From Ensifer adhaerens (GTDB taxonomy: Bacteria > Pseudomonadota > Alphaproteobacteria > Rhizobiales > Rhizobiaceae), in the NCBI GenBank assembly GCA_900215285.1, contig OCMG01000004.1:2588001-2652000 (forward strand): a stretch of DNA of 64,000 nucleotides, in the 5' to 3' direction. The translations under genes were made by a program, and so were the position numbers. The notes under the pieces are model-generated. The model did no database searches and was not told the DNA's origin. It saw only the letters and a program-made list of their open reading frames with translations. Below are positions 33,754-42,873 of this stretch, piece by piece (position 1 is the first letter of the stretch; every line of letters begins with the position of its first letter).

Positions 33754-35205
33754 TCAGCCCTGACCTTTTACGGTGTCATAGGCGCGCAGAGCCCGGTCGC
33801 GTGCGGCACGATGGTCGACCATGGGCTTGGGATAGGTGGATCCCAAGCGGATTTCCGCCTTGTCGAGCGCCGCATTGCCGGCCTCGAATGGCCTCTGGAT
33901 GACATCATTGCCGAGCTTTGCGATTTCCGGAACGTAGCGGCGGACATATTCTCCCTGCGGATCGAATTTCTCGCCTTGAAGGACCGGGTTGAATATCCGG
34001 AAATAAGGTGCAGCGTCTGCGCCGGAGCCTGCGACCCATTGCCAGCTGGCGGCATTCGAGGCGGGATCGGCGTCGATCAGCGTGTCGCGGAACCATTGTT
34101 CGCCGTGCCGCCAGTCGATCATCAGATCCTTGATGAGGAATGACGCGGCGATCATGCGGACGCGATTATGCATCCAGCCGGTCTGCCAGAGTTCGCGCAT
34201 GCCGGCATCGACGATCGGATAGCCCGTGATGCCGCGTGTCCAGGCGCGGAAGGCGTGTTCGTCGAAATCCCACCCGAAACCGGCAAAGCGGGGGTTGAAC
34301 TCCTTCTCGGCCAGATCGTGATTGTGAAACAGCAGATGCCATGAGAATTCGCGCCAGGCCAACTCCTTGCGGAAATGCACCGTGTCTTCCGTCGGACGGC
34401 CATTCTCGGCTTCCATCACGGCATGCCAGATTTGCAGGGGCGATATTTCGCCGAGCGCAAGGTAAGGGGAAAGACGCGAGGTATGTTGCCCGCCCGGAAC
34501 ATCGCGCTGCGTCCGGTAACCGCGCAGCGCGTTTTCGAGGAAGAGCAGCAATGCGGCCTGGGCGCCCTGTTCGCCGGGAACCCAAACCTCCTCGAAACCG
34601 GCGGCCCAGTTCGGTTTTTCGGGCAAGAGGTGCCAGTCTTCCAGCGCTTCGCTTTCGGGAAAGCTCTCAGGTGCGGGAATTCTGGCGGGGGCGGGCAGGG
34701 GCTCGCCGAAGCTTTCCGTTGCGGAGAAGGCTTTCCAGAAGGGCGTGTAGACACGGTAGGGGCCGCCGGCTCCAGTCAGCAGCCTGGACGGTTCATGCAG
34801 GAGATTTGCGGCGAAGCTGTTTGCCTCGAGTCCGAGTTCCTTCGCCCAACTCTTCAGGTTCGCATCCGTTTCCCGGCCCTTGAGGTGGTATCGTCTATTC
34901 CAGTAGACAGCCGTCGCGCCCGTTTCCTTGACGATTTTCTCGATGATCGCGTTCTGGCTGCCGGTGCGGAGAATGATCCGGCTGCCGCGGCTTTCGCAGG
35001 CCTTCATATGCCGCTGCAGCGAATGATGCAACCACCAACGTTGTGCAGCGCCGAGCGCGCCGGCGTCCTGATCGTCGGTCTCCCGGATATGAAGAAGGAT
35101 GACAGGCCCGCCGCGGTTCACCGCCTCCGTCAGAGCCGGATTGTCTGCGAGTCGAAGATCGCGGCGAAAGAGGACCAGAGCGGGTGTATGCGGACTGCGG
35201 GACAT
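33754..35205 (-). CDS. phrB: Deoxyribodipyrimidine photolyase (CPD photolyase)
   Basis: A 483-residue class I photolyase that splits cyclobutane pyrimidine dimers with blue light. The N-terminal antenna domain starts LVLFRRDLRLADNPAL. The FAD domain has the usual run HTSRLSPYLALGEISP, GWMHNRVRMIAASFLIKDL and DADPASNAASWQWVAGSG. The Trp and His residues that line the FAD and dimer pocket are kept. It is monocistronic, with its start 90 bases from the Lrp gene end. A cryptochrome-like light sensor with the same fold is a less likely alternative. Confidence 0.94.
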   Translation of the reverse strand: MSRSPHTPALVLFRRDLRLADNPALTEAVNRGGPVILLHIRETDDQDAGALGAAQRWWLHHSLQRHMKACESRGSRIILRTGSQNAIIEKIVKETGATAVYWNRRYHLKGRETDANLKSWAKELGLEANSFAANLLHEPSRLLTGAGGPYRVYTPFWKAFSATESFGEPLPAPARIPAPESFPESEALEDWHLLPEKPNWAAGFEEVWVPGEQGAQAALLLFLENALRGYRTQRDVPGGQHTSRLSPYLALGEISPLQIWHAVMEAENGRPTEDTVHFRKELAWREFSWHLLFHNHDLAEKEFNPRFAGFGWDFDEHAFRAWTRGITGYPIVDAGMRELWQTGWMHNRVRMIAASFLIKDLMIDWRHGEQWFRDTLIDADPASNAASWQWVAGSGADAAPYFRIFNPVLQGEKFDPQGEYVRRYVPEIAKLGNDVIQRPFEAGNAALDKAEIRLGSTYPKPMVDHRAARDRALRAYDTVKGQG

Positions 35206-35295
35206 GCGAGGGCCAGTTCATGCTGAGGCAAGATGTGTCGCTTCCTTTACGTCTGCCTGCTGCCGGTGGATCAGAACGGCATTCGGCGGCCGCTT

Positions 35296-35733
35296 TCACA
35301 GCCGCGCACTCGTGCTCTTGGGCGTCGAGAGCAGGATGTTGGTTTCGGAGGACACGATGCCGGGAATGCGACGAATGCGATGCAGGATTGCATCGAATTC
35401 GGTCAGGCTGGTGGCGGCGATCTCAGCAATGAAGTCCCATTTGCCGTTGGTGTTGTGCAGCGCGGTGACTTCCGGATAGCCGCCGAGTGCGGAGGCGACG
35501 CGCTCTCCGGTGCGGCCTTCCACCTCGATCAACATGAGGCCTCGGACCGGTGCGCTGAAAGCGTCGGCGCGCAGGACGACCGTGTAGCCGACGATGTCCC
35601 CCGAGCGCTCGAGCTTCTCGATCCGCGCCCGAACCGTCGCCCTCGAAAGCCCGGTCTCCTGCGCAAGATCCGAAATGGCGCGGCGTCCGTTCTGGCGCAG
35701 CAACGTGATCAGCCTGTAATCGAACTCATCCAT
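35296..35733 (-). CDS. Lrp/AsnC family transcriptional regulator
   Basis: A 145-residue regulator with an N-terminal helix-turn-helix (LITLLRQNGRRAISDLAQET, then GLSRATVRARIEKLERSG) and a C-terminal RAM ligand-binding domain (LRADAFSAPVRGLMLIEV onward). ATG 35733 (MDEFDYRL) is the usual family start. It is divergent from arginase across 124 bases, the common layout for a local activator of arginine or ornithine catabolism. Two ATTGGCTT repeats 43 bases apart sit in that gap. The effector is probably arginine or ornithine, by context only. Confidence 0.9.
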   Translation of the reverse strand: MDEFDYRLITLLRQNGRRAISDLAQETGLSRATVRARIEKLERSGDIVGYTVVLRADAFSAPVRGLMLIEVEGRTGERVASALGGYPEVTALHNTNGKWDFIAEIAATSLTEFDAILHRIRRIPGIVSSETNILLSTPKSTSARL

Positions 35734-35753
35734 CGTATTGTCCAAAATGTCAG

Positions 35754-35804
35754 ATTGGCTTCGCATAATGGTAGATCATTTCCGATCAACTGCCAAATTG
35801 GCTT
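35754..35804. promoter_or_regulatory. Putative Lrp-type operator between lrp and arginase
   Basis: The word ATTGGCTT occurs at 35754-35761 and again at 35797-35804. The second lies in the near-palindrome GCCAAATTGGC. The 43-base spacing is close to four helical turns, so an oligomeric regulator could bind both on one face. It covers the likely promoters of both divergent genes. Confidence 0.5.
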
Positions 35805-35857
35805 GTTCATATCGCCGGATTTCATCGCTAGAGTTTGACAAGGATCAGGAGTAGGAC

Positions 35858-36787
35858 ATGGATCGGCAGAAGCTTATCGTCATTGGTGCCCCCGTTCAGG
35901 AAGGAACGGGCCGCCCCGGATGCAATATGGGACCGGATGCCTTTCGCGCCGCCGGCCTGATTGAGGCATTCAGCGAGCTTGGGCACGTCGTCGAGGACTG
36001 CGGCAATCTGGTGCGTCGCAGCGGCACGACGGCTCACCACGACAATCCCGTGCTCAAGTTCCTGCCGGAATTCATCGGCTGGACCGATACGATCCGCGAG
36101 GCAGTCATGGCCGCGCGCCGCGAAGGCGTGCCGGTGGTCATCGGCGGGGACCACAGCCTGGCAGCGGGTTCGCTGACGGGAAATGCCGCCCATGCCGGCG
36201 AGAAGGGCAGGCCCTTCTTCGTCCTATGGCTCGACGCGCATCCGGACTTTCACACGCTGGAAACGACGACCAGCGGCAACCTCCACGGCGTACCCATGGC
36301 CTATGCATGCGGGCTTGGCGGCTTTGAGGGCGCGTTGGAGCGGCCGGCTTATCCGGTCGATCCGAAGAATATCTGCATGATGGGCATTCGCAGCGTCGAT
36401 CCGGCGGAGAAGGTGGCGCTGGCCACCCATGGCGTGACCGTCTGCGACATGCGCATGATCGACGAGGAGGGTGTTGTGCCCTTGCTCAAGCGTTTTCTTG
36501 AGACGGTGAGGGCGGCAGGCGGCGATCTCCATGTCAGTCTGGATGTCGATTTCCTCGATCCGTCGATCGCGCCGGGCGTCGGCACGACCGTCCCCGGTGG
36601 CGCAACATTCCGCGAGGCGCATCTGATCATGGAGATCGTCTCTGACAGTGGTCTGGTCACCAGTCTCGATCTTGTCGAGCTGAACCCGTTCCTGGACGAA
36701 CGCGGCCGCACGGCCATCTTGATGACCGATCTCGCGGCGAGCCTGATGGGAAAGCGGGTCATGGACCGGCCCACCCGGGCATATTGA
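35858..36787 (+). CDS. rocF: Arginase
   Basis: A 309-residue ureohydrolase that splits arginine to ornithine and urea. The manganese ligands are in the three standard motifs: GGDHSLAAG (near residue 101), WLDAHPDFHTLE (near 127) and SLDVDFLDPSIAPGVGT (near 230). The segment TSGNLHGVPMAYACG is a further family motif. Arginase is favoured over agmatinase because of the ornithine cyclodeaminase gene directly downstream. Likely regulated by the divergent Lrp-type protein. Confidence 0.95.
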   Translation: MDRQKLIVIGAPVQEGTGRPGCNMGPDAFRAAGLIEAFSELGHVVEDCGNLVRRSGTTAHHDNPVLKFLPEFIGWTDTIREAVMAARREGVPVVIGGDHSLAAGSLTGNAAHAGEKGRPFFVLWLDAHPDFHTLETTTSGNLHGVPMAYACGLGGFEGALERPAYPVDPKNICMMGIRSVDPAEKVALATHGVTVCDMRMIDEEGVVPLLKRFLETVRAAGGDLHVSLDVDFLDPSIAPGVGTTVPGGATFREAHLIMEIVSDSGLVTSLDLVELNPFLDERGRTAILMTDLAASLMGKRVMDRPTRAY

Positions 36788-36869
36788 AACACGAGGGATG
36801 GCTTCTGAGGGCACGTGTCCGAAAGAAAGCCGATCCGCCCCATTTCCGAAATGCCGGCGAGGTGAAATC

Positions 36870-37925
36870 ATGCAGCCAAAGCTCAATATCGTCCCCTTCG
36901 TCAGCGTCGACAAGATGATGAAACTCGTCCACGCGGTGGGGGTTGAGACATTCCTCGGCGACCTTGCGGTGGCGATCGAGACAGATTTTCGCCGTTGGGA
37001 AAGCTTCGACAAGGTGGCGCGGATTCCCGCCCACAGCCTGGAGGGCGTCATCGAGTTGATGCCCACGACCGATGGCGAAGTCTACGGGTTCAAATATGTG
37101 AATGGCCATCCGAAGAATGCGCGGACCGGCCGCCAGACCGTGACGGCCTTCGGTCTTCTGGCTGACATGGCGACAGGCTATCCTCTGCTGCTTTCGGAGA
37201 TGACCATACTCACGGCCCTGCGGACGGCAGCCATGTCCGCGCTGGCTGCGAAATATCTGGCGCGGGAGGATGCGCGCACCATGGCAATGATTGGAAATGG
37301 TGCGCAATCCGAGTTCCAGGCGCTCGCTTTCAAGGCCATTCTTGGCGTCGACAGGGTCCGGATTTATGACATTGATCGTTCGGCGAGTGTGAAATGCGCG
37401 CACAATCTGGCGGAAGCGGGTGTCGATTGCGTCATCTGCGAGAGTTCGCAAGAGGCTGTCATGGGAGCGGATATCATCACCACCGCGACGGCCGACAAGC
37501 TGAACGCCACCATTCTCACGGACAACATGATCGGCCCCGGCGTCCACATCAACGCCGTTGGCGGTGACAGTCCGGGCAAGACTGAGCTGCACGCGGATAT
37601 TCTTCGCCGCTCGTCGATCTTCGTGGAGTATCCGCCACAGACGCGGGTGGAAGGCGAAATCCAGCAGCTGCCGCTGGATCACCCGGTGACGGAGCTGTGG
37701 AGTGTCATGGCGGGCAGGGCAGCGGGTCGGCGTCAACGCGACGAGATCACGCTGTTCGATTCAGTCGGGTTCGCGATCGAGGATTTCTCGGCTCTGCGCT
37801 ATGTGAGAGGAAAAATCGAGCAAACCGGCCTGTTCGAGGAGCTCGACCTTCTGGCCGATCCGGATGAGCCGCGCGATCTTTTTGGCATGCTGATGCGGGC
37901 GAGAAAGCCATGCGCGGTTGCATGA
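36870..37925 (+). CDS. ocd: Ornithine cyclodeaminase
   Basis: A 351-residue NAD-dependent enzyme of the ornithine cyclodeaminase/mu-crystallin family that converts ornithine to proline and ammonia. The Rossmann motif is MAMIGNGAQSEFQALAFKAI (about residues 137-156), with the substrate-binding YGFKYVNGHP before it and GGDSPGKTELHADILRR after it. ATG 36870 is chosen because GAGGTGAA lies eight bases upstream and it gives the family length. With arginase it forms an arginine to proline pathway, as in the Agrobacterium arc/ocd regions. Confidence 0.94.
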   Translation: MQPKLNIVPFVSVDKMMKLVHAVGVETFLGDLAVAIETDFRRWESFDKVARIPAHSLEGVIELMPTTDGEVYGFKYVNGHPKNARTGRQTVTAFGLLADMATGYPLLLSEMTILTALRTAAMSALAAKYLAREDARTMAMIGNGAQSEFQALAFKAILGVDRVRIYDIDRSASVKCAHNLAEAGVDCVICESSQEAVMGADIITTATADKLNATILTDNMIGPGVHINAVGGDSPGKTELHADILRRSSIFVEYPPQTRVEGEIQQLPLDHPVTELWSVMAGRAAGRRQRDEITLFDSVGFAIEDFSALRYVRGKIEQTGLFEELDLLADPDEPRDLFGMLMRARKPCAVA

Positions 37926-38028
37926 CAAAATTTTTCTCGCTGTCATGAAAGTTACACATTTTTAATTTGCTATGGTCGCCTTAATGTAGGATAAGCATGA
38001 GCGGGAACACCAGTTCCCGGCCAATAAC

Positions 38029-38070
38029 AAGCCGGTGCCTTAACCTCCAGTCGGGCACCGGCTTTTGTCT
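38029..38070 (+). terminator. Intrinsic terminator downstream of ocd
   Basis: An eleven-pair stem AAGCCGGTGCC / GGCACCGGCTT with a thirteen-base loop is followed by TTTGTCTT. It is preceded by a second hairpin, GGGAAC-ACCA-GTTCCC at about 38003-38018. It lies about 100 bases after the ocd stop and may instead end a small independent RNA. Confidence 0.75.
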
Positions 38071-38671
38071 TCCAGAAGTTGGGCGAAATCCCGGGGTCCT
38101 TCTGGAACGAGCCGGGGTTTTCAACCGCCCCGGCACCGCCTCAGGCTGGCGAGTCACTCCTCCCGAATTGCTGAAGTCTCCATCGTCGCGTGCATTCCTG
38201 TTTGCGCAGCGACCCCATTGCGCTTGTCAATATTGCGCTGCATCGCGCCGGCAGGTCTCCCGATGTGAGCAACACGGCAAGGGGGGCGTCGCACCAGCAG
38301 ATAGACTGCCAGCGAGGTAGCGCCGAGGGCTGCGAAAGCTGTCTCTGGTAAGGCTTGCTTCATCGCTCTGGTCATCGTCGCGATCGCCTCTTGCCTCTAC
38401 CGCCTTGCCGGGACGACGCGTGGCAGGCGCGAAGAGGTGCCGCTGATGCGCTGTGATCCTTACAGCGGGTATGAATATGGGCGGGAGGCGGCCACCCCGA
38501 CGGCTCTTTTCCCTGTTGGGTCGCAGCACCTATTGTGTTCCGTCGCGAGAAGGTCTTTCGAAACCTCCTGTCTTTCTTCGGATCGCGACAGGATCGGCAT
38601 TTTCGCGAGCCGATCTGGCGCTTCCGGCAAGGCCGTGTTAGCAGCCCGCAAAGTTCTTCCGGAAAACACCC
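38071..38671. other. Region without convincing genes
   Basis: About 600 bases downstream of the terminator. Open frames on both strands lack ribosome sites and known domains, and their composition is erratic. A decayed gene is possible. Nothing else was recognised. Confidence 0.45.
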
Positions 38672-39034
38672 ATGCAAATGATGCTGGTCCGCAGGCTGTT
38701 CGTTCTGATCCTGATGCTTCTGTGTCTGGTGTCGGGGCCGCTTGACGTCTCTGCGCGTCTTGTCATGGCTCCGGGCGTCCCGAGTCTCGCGCAGGACCGA
38801 ACCGAGACGAAATTTGCATTGCCCTCGCATCGCAATGCCGTCCAGGTTCTCGTCGCTTCGCGCGATCCTGCTCCTCCGTCGGCAGGCGGCTCGATTGTCG
38901 CGGTCCTGCCTGTTTCGCCCGGTCTCGAACCGTTTGGCAAAAGCGGCTGTCAGTCAGGCGCGGCGCTTGCCGCAACTTTCTCGCGGCAGCCGGATCATCA
39001 ACGGGCTCGCTCCCCCCCACATTCCCGTCCCTGA
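38672..39034 (+). CDS. Possible small exported protein
   Basis: An open frame of 120 residues beginning MQMMLVRRLFVLILMLLCLV with signal-like charge and hydrophobicity and an Ala-rich boundary near residue 29. The remainder (SLAQDRTETKFALPSHRNAV onward) matches nothing I know and ends in a proline/arginine-rich tail, which hints that the true frame may be shorter or decayed. A weak GGAAA precedes the ATG. Treat as tentative. Confidence 0.35.
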   Translation: MQMMLVRRLFVLILMLLCLVSGPLDVSARLVMAPGVPSLAQDRTETKFALPSHRNAVQVLVASRDPAPPSAGGSIVAVLPVSPGLEPFGKSGCQSGAALAATFSRQPDHQRARSPPHSRP

Positions 39035-39131
39035 TCTGTCCACAGGTGCATGATGCACCTCAACAAAGGATTGCTCCTTGCAAGGCAAGGACAGGCGCGC
39101 CTATGCGCGTCCAGAGGATTGGATTTTTCTC

Positions 39132-39386
39132 ATGAAACGAAGCGGACTCACTTTGGGGAGCCTGTTCGGAATCGTCTCGGTGACGACATTGATTGCCGTC
39201 GAACTTTTCAGCGCGGTCGGCGCCTTTGCATGGGCGCTCTCGGGAGTCTTCAAACTGACTGATGTCGCATCCTACGTGCTGGCCGTCATTTTTGGAGTTC
39301 CATCGCTTGTTCTGGTCGTCAAGGTCGCCCAACTCGCGCTAGAGAGCGAAAGGGCGTTGTGCGAGGCCTCTGGCGGGCAAGCATAA
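39132..39386 (+). CDS. Small membrane protein, unknown
   Basis: An 84-residue protein with two membrane segments (about residues 12-36 and 43-66), starting MKRSGLTLGSLFGIVSVTTL and ending in a short charged and Ala-rich tail (ALESERALCEASGGQA). No family was recognised. The gene is alone, upstream of tRNA-Cys, and on the same strand as the tentative exported protein 100 bases before it. Confidence 0.5.
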   Translation: MKRSGLTLGSLFGIVSVTTLIAVELFSAVGAFAWALSGVFKLTDVASYVLAVIFGVPSLVLVVKVAQLALESERALCEASGGQA

Positions 39387-39552
39387 ATCAGGCATGGCGG
39401 GTCGCCACGCAGGCTTCGCGCCTGGTTGGCGGCCCGTTCCAGTGCGGAGGTGAAGAAAGTGATGGGAGCCAGTCCGTGCTGGCAGAAACTGCCTGCTCCA
39501 GACAAATGCCTGGGCCCACACATCTCATGCTGTCGTCTGTCGTGGAATTTTT

Positions 39553-39626
39553 TGGAGGCCTCGCCCGGAATTGAACCGGGGTACAAGGATTTGCAGTCCT
39601 CTGCGTCACCACTCCGCCACGAGGCC
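39553..39626 (-). tRNA. tRNA-Cys (anticodon GCA)
   Basis: On the minus strand the acceptor GGCCTCG pairs with CGAGGCC, the anticodon loop gives GCA, and CCA is encoded. Confidence 0.94.
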
Positions 39627-39745
39627 TCACTGCACCGCTCCGTCCTTCAAGATGAAGTTCATGAGCCTTGGTTGGTGCCTGTCGGGGGAGCCCGTCCCGC
39701 GACGAGGGGCGATTTAGAATGAATATAGGCGAACTGCAAGAGGTT

Positions 39746-40012
39746 TTATCGACCGGGATCGGCTTTTTCTCTTCGCCGGCGCGCCCAGCTCACGGCCATG
39801 CGTCGGCGCCACCTGCGCGCCACTGGAATATCCTGTGATAAAATCAGGAAGCCCAGCGGCAGCATCCAGAAGCCGAGAACAGGAAGGAAACCCAAGACCC
39901 CGCCGCCGATGAAGGCAAGACCCAGTGCGATGCGCGCGCCGCGTGCGCGGGGAAGTCGAAACTTGCGGTTTGCGACCTCGATTTTGCCGTTCGCTATCTG
40001 AAAATAGGCCAT
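39746..40012 (-). CDS. Small membrane protein, conserved hypothetical
   Basis: An 88-residue protein with a basic N-terminus (RKFRLPRARGARIALG), one or two membrane segments (about residues 28-60, LGLAFIGGGVLGFLPVLGFW and onward) and a very basic tail (RRWRRRMAVSWARRRREK). The layout suggests both ends cytoplasmic. I cannot name a family. It is transcribed toward tRNA-Cys on the same strand and may share its transcript. Confidence 0.55.
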   Translation of the reverse strand: MAYFQIANGKIEVANRKFRLPRARGARIALGLAFIGGGVLGFLPVLGFWMLPLGFLILSQDIPVARRWRRRMAVSWARRRREKADPGR

Positions 40013-40197
40013 GACGTCTTTCTGGTTCGGTCCGAGGCGGAGCTTCGGCAGTCATCCACAGTTTGGTGAGCCTGACTATTCACCTCAAATCGGCTGATTT
40101 TCGGGACTTTCAAGTTTTTCACGCAGATTTTTCAAAAAACCGCTTGGCAAATCGGAAAAGCGTTTGTATTACGCCGCCAACCGCCGCAAGGCGATGA

Positions 40198-40272
40198 TCC
40201 CTGGTAGCTCAGCGGTAGAGCATTCGACTGTTAATCGACAGGTCGCCGGTTCGAATCCGGCCCGGGGAGCCA
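40198..40272 (+). tRNA. tRNA-Asn (anticodon GTT)
   Basis: The acceptor TCCCTGG pairs with CCGGGGA (one U-G pair), the anticodon stem-loop GACT-GTT-AATC gives GTT, and CCA is encoded. Confidence 0.95.
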
Positions 40273-40569
40273 TATTTGGTGCTGACGTCTAACGTCGCAC
40301 AGCTTAAAGATACCCCGGTACGTCATTGACGTCCGGGGTTTTTCTTTGGAGTTCCCGGTTCCTTCCGTTAGGGGAGGTCCAGGCAGCATCCCGTACGCAG
40401 CGGCAGACACATATCCTGTGCATTGCTGCAACGCCGTCCCGATTTTTCCCGCAATTGCCCTATGCCTGCTTGAAAGCGTCATCGGCCACGGTTAAAGACC
40501 GTTAAGAAACGTCGGAAAATCCGCATTCCTCCTGTCAGCGGATCGTCAGACGGAACAGGGACATAGCTT
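40273..40569. other. Gap between tRNA-Asn and pcm
   Basis: About 300 bases. It holds the tRNA terminator at 40311-40344 and, toward its right end, the pcm promoter. Nothing else was seen. Confidence 0.5.
40311..40344 (+). terminator. Terminator of tRNA-Asn
   Basis: A long stem (ACCCCGG with CCGGGGT, extended inward by ACGT pairs) is followed by TTTTT, 40 bases after the tRNA. Confidence 0.85.
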
Positions 40570-41241
40570 ATGATTGACTTTGAATCTGCGCGCGCCCGGA
40601 TGGTGGACAACCAGCTGCGTACGACCGATGTAACCTCTCACTCGCTTCTTTCGGCCTTTCTGACTGTGCCGCGCGAGGCCTTCGTTCCGGAAAAGCTGGC
40701 GGCTCTCGCCTATATTGACAGCGATCTCGAAATTGCCCCGGCCGCCGATGGGCAGCTTCCTCGTTACCTGATGGAGCCGTCGCCGCTGGCAAAGCTGCTG
40801 CAGGCCGCCGAAATGGGGCCGGATGATTCCGTGCTCGATGTTGGGGCTGGTACGGGTTACGCATCGGCGATCATGTCTCGCGTCGCGAAATCGGTCGTCG
40901 CCCTGGAATGCGACGAAAATCTGGTGTCGCGCGCGACGGTCGTTCTCGCCGAGCAGGGTTTTGACAATGTGTCGGTCGTGAAGGGCAGTCTGGAAAAGGG
41001 CTATGCGAGCGAAGCGCCGTACGACGTGATCTTTCTCAACGGTGCCGTGGAATATGTTCCGGACGCGCTGTTCGATCAATTGCGGGACGGCGGGCGCCTG
41101 ATCGCCGTGGTCGGTTACGGCAACGCTTCGGCCGCGCAAATCTATGTTCGCGAAGGGGCGTCGGTATCCAAGCGGTTTGCCTTCAATACGTCGGTCAGGC
41201 CCTTGCCCGGTTTCCGCAAGGTTGCGGAATTCGTGTTCTGA
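40570..41241 (+). CDS. pcm: Protein-L-isoaspartate O-methyltransferase
   Basis: A 223-residue SAM-dependent methyltransferase that methylates L-isoaspartyl residues in damaged proteins. The SAM-binding motif is VLDVGAGTGYASAIMSRVAK (about residues 87-106), the N-terminal family segment is MVDNQLRTTDVT, and LMEPSPLAKLLQA precedes the SAM site. In many alpha-proteobacteria it precedes a tolC gene, as here, 165 bases upstream. Some rhizobial members lack demonstrated activity, so the role could be structural or regulatory. Confidence 0.92.
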   Translation: MIDFESARARMVDNQLRTTDVTSHSLLSAFLTVPREAFVPEKLAALAYIDSDLEIAPAADGQLPRYLMEPSPLAKLLQAAEMGPDDSVLDVGAGTGYASAIMSRVAKSVVALECDENLVSRATVVLAEQGFDNVSVVKGSLEKGYASEAPYDVIFLNGAVEYVPDALFDQLRDGGRLIAVVGYGNASAAQIYVREGASVSKRFAFNTSVRPLPGFRKVAEFVF

Positions 41242-41406
41242 GAATCGTGCGTGGCGATTCGGGGTTGTTGCGATGGTGCAACGTGACCCCGGATTGTCAG
41301 GCCGGCCAGGCCCGTGAGGGTTGAAGATCGGCGCACGCATGTTAATTTTCATATGTCATCAATGTCGTCGCGCGATGATGCTCGGCGTGCAGTCGGGAGA
41401 AAGTTC

Positions 41407-42792
41407 GTGATCAATTTCCGTAGGACGCTTCTTGCAGCGGTCGTCATCCCGGTCACGTTGAGCCTTTCGGTGGTTGCGCAGGCCGAGACGATCCAGGGCG
41501 CGATGGCCAAGGCTTACGCCAACAACCCGGATGTGAACGCGGCCCGCGCGAGCCTTCGTGCCACTGACGAGAATGTCACGATGGCGAAGGCCGGCTACCG
41601 TCCGCAGGTCGGGGTGACCGCCCTGCACACCAATGCCATCGCCTATGGCGTCAACAATATTGCCGGCGCGGACGCAGCGACACAGAGCGATTCCATCGCG
41701 CTCACCGTGACGCAACAGATTTTCGACGGCTTTCAGGTTCTGAACAGGATCAACGCTGCGGAATCCGGTGTCTACGCGACTCGCGAGCAGGTCCGCGGCA
41801 CGGAAATGCAGATCCTCTATTCCGCCGTCCAGGCCTATGCGAACGTGGCGCTCTACAAGGATTTCGTCGCGATCCGCAAGCAGAACCTCGGCTTCCTCAA
41901 CGAGCAGGTGAAGGCCGCCAATGCCCGGCTTCAGGTGGGTGAGGGCACCAAGACCGATGTCAGCCAGGCACAGGCACAGCTTGCGGCAGCGCAGGCACAG
42001 CTGGCTGCCGCCGTTGCGCAGCTGAAGATCGCCGAGGCGACCTATGTCCAGATCGTAGGCGAAGAGCCGAAGGGCATCTCGCTTCCCGCAGCCGCCAAGC
42101 GTGGCATGCCGTCCACGCTCGACAAGGCTGTTGCCCTTGGCCTCCAGCAGCACCCGTCCATCCTCGCGGCTGAGCATGTCGTCGATGCGTCGGGCTACCA
42201 GGTCAAGTCGGCCGAGGGCGCGCTGCTCCCGGGCGTTGCGATCCAGGGATCGGTGGGGCGCAACTATGGCAGACCTTCCAGCCTGTCGAGCCCCAGCACC
42301 TACAATTCCGCCAGCGTGACGGCGCAGCTGACGATACCGCTCTACAAGGGCGGCGCGGAATATGGCGCGGTGCGTCAAGCCAAGGAAACGCTTGGCGCGA
42401 ACCAGATCAAGGTTGATTCGGCGCGGCTTTCCGTTCGCCAGTCCATCGTCTCCGCCTATGCGCAGATGCAGGCTGCCAGCGCCTCGATCAAAGCCAACAG
42501 GGATGCTGTTTCTGCCGCCAACCTGGCGCTTTCGGGTGTTGTGGAGCAGCGCAATGTCGGTCAGTCGACGACGCTTGATGTGCTGAACTCCCAGCAGACG
42601 GTTCTCACCGCCAAGCTCAACCTTGCCCAGGCGCAGCATGACCTCGTGGTTGCAAGCTATGGCGTTCTGGCGGCGTCCGGCCAGCTGACGGTGCAGACCC
42701 AGGGCCTGCAGGTGGCGGAATACCGGCCGGAAGAGCATTATGAGGCGGTCAAGGACGCCTGGGTCGGGCTCAGGACTGTGGACGGCAACTAA
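41407..42792 (+). CDS. tolC: TolC family outer membrane efflux channel
   Basis: A 461-residue outer membrane channel used by type I secretion and RND efflux. It has a signal peptide (INFRRTLLAAVVIPVTLSLS, cleavage after VVAQA) and the two internally repeated helical hairpins of TolC. Coiled-coil stretches rich in Gln and Ala occur at about 200-235 (QAQAQLAAAQAQLAAAVAQL) and again near 360-430. A GTG start at 41407 is chosen because GGGAG lies eight bases upstream and it begins the signal peptide; the frame stays open upstream to an ATG at 41353. The length matches S. meliloti TolC. Confidence 0.93.
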   Translation: MINFRRTLLAAVVIPVTLSLSVVAQAETIQGAMAKAYANNPDVNAARASLRATDENVTMAKAGYRPQVGVTALHTNAIAYGVNNIAGADAATQSDSIALTVTQQIFDGFQVLNRINAAESGVYATREQVRGTEMQILYSAVQAYANVALYKDFVAIRKQNLGFLNEQVKAANARLQVGEGTKTDVSQAQAQLAAAQAQLAAAVAQLKIAEATYVQIVGEEPKGISLPAAAKRGMPSTLDKAVALGLQQHPSILAAEHVVDASGYQVKSAEGALLPGVAIQGSVGRNYGRPSSLSSPSTYNSASVTAQLTIPLYKGGAEYGAVRQAKETLGANQIKVDSARLSVRQSIVSAYAQMQAASASIKANRDAVSAANLALSGVVEQRNVGQSTTLDVLNSQQTVLTAKLNLAQAQHDLVVASYGVLAASGQLTVQTQGLQVAEYRPEEHYEAVKDAWVGLRTVDGN

Positions 42793-42873
42793 GCCGTCCC
42801 TGCTTTTCGTTGTTTCAACGGACAATTGGCGTAACCTCCGCGCGAACGTTTGGTTTGCAGTACGGGATTCGCA

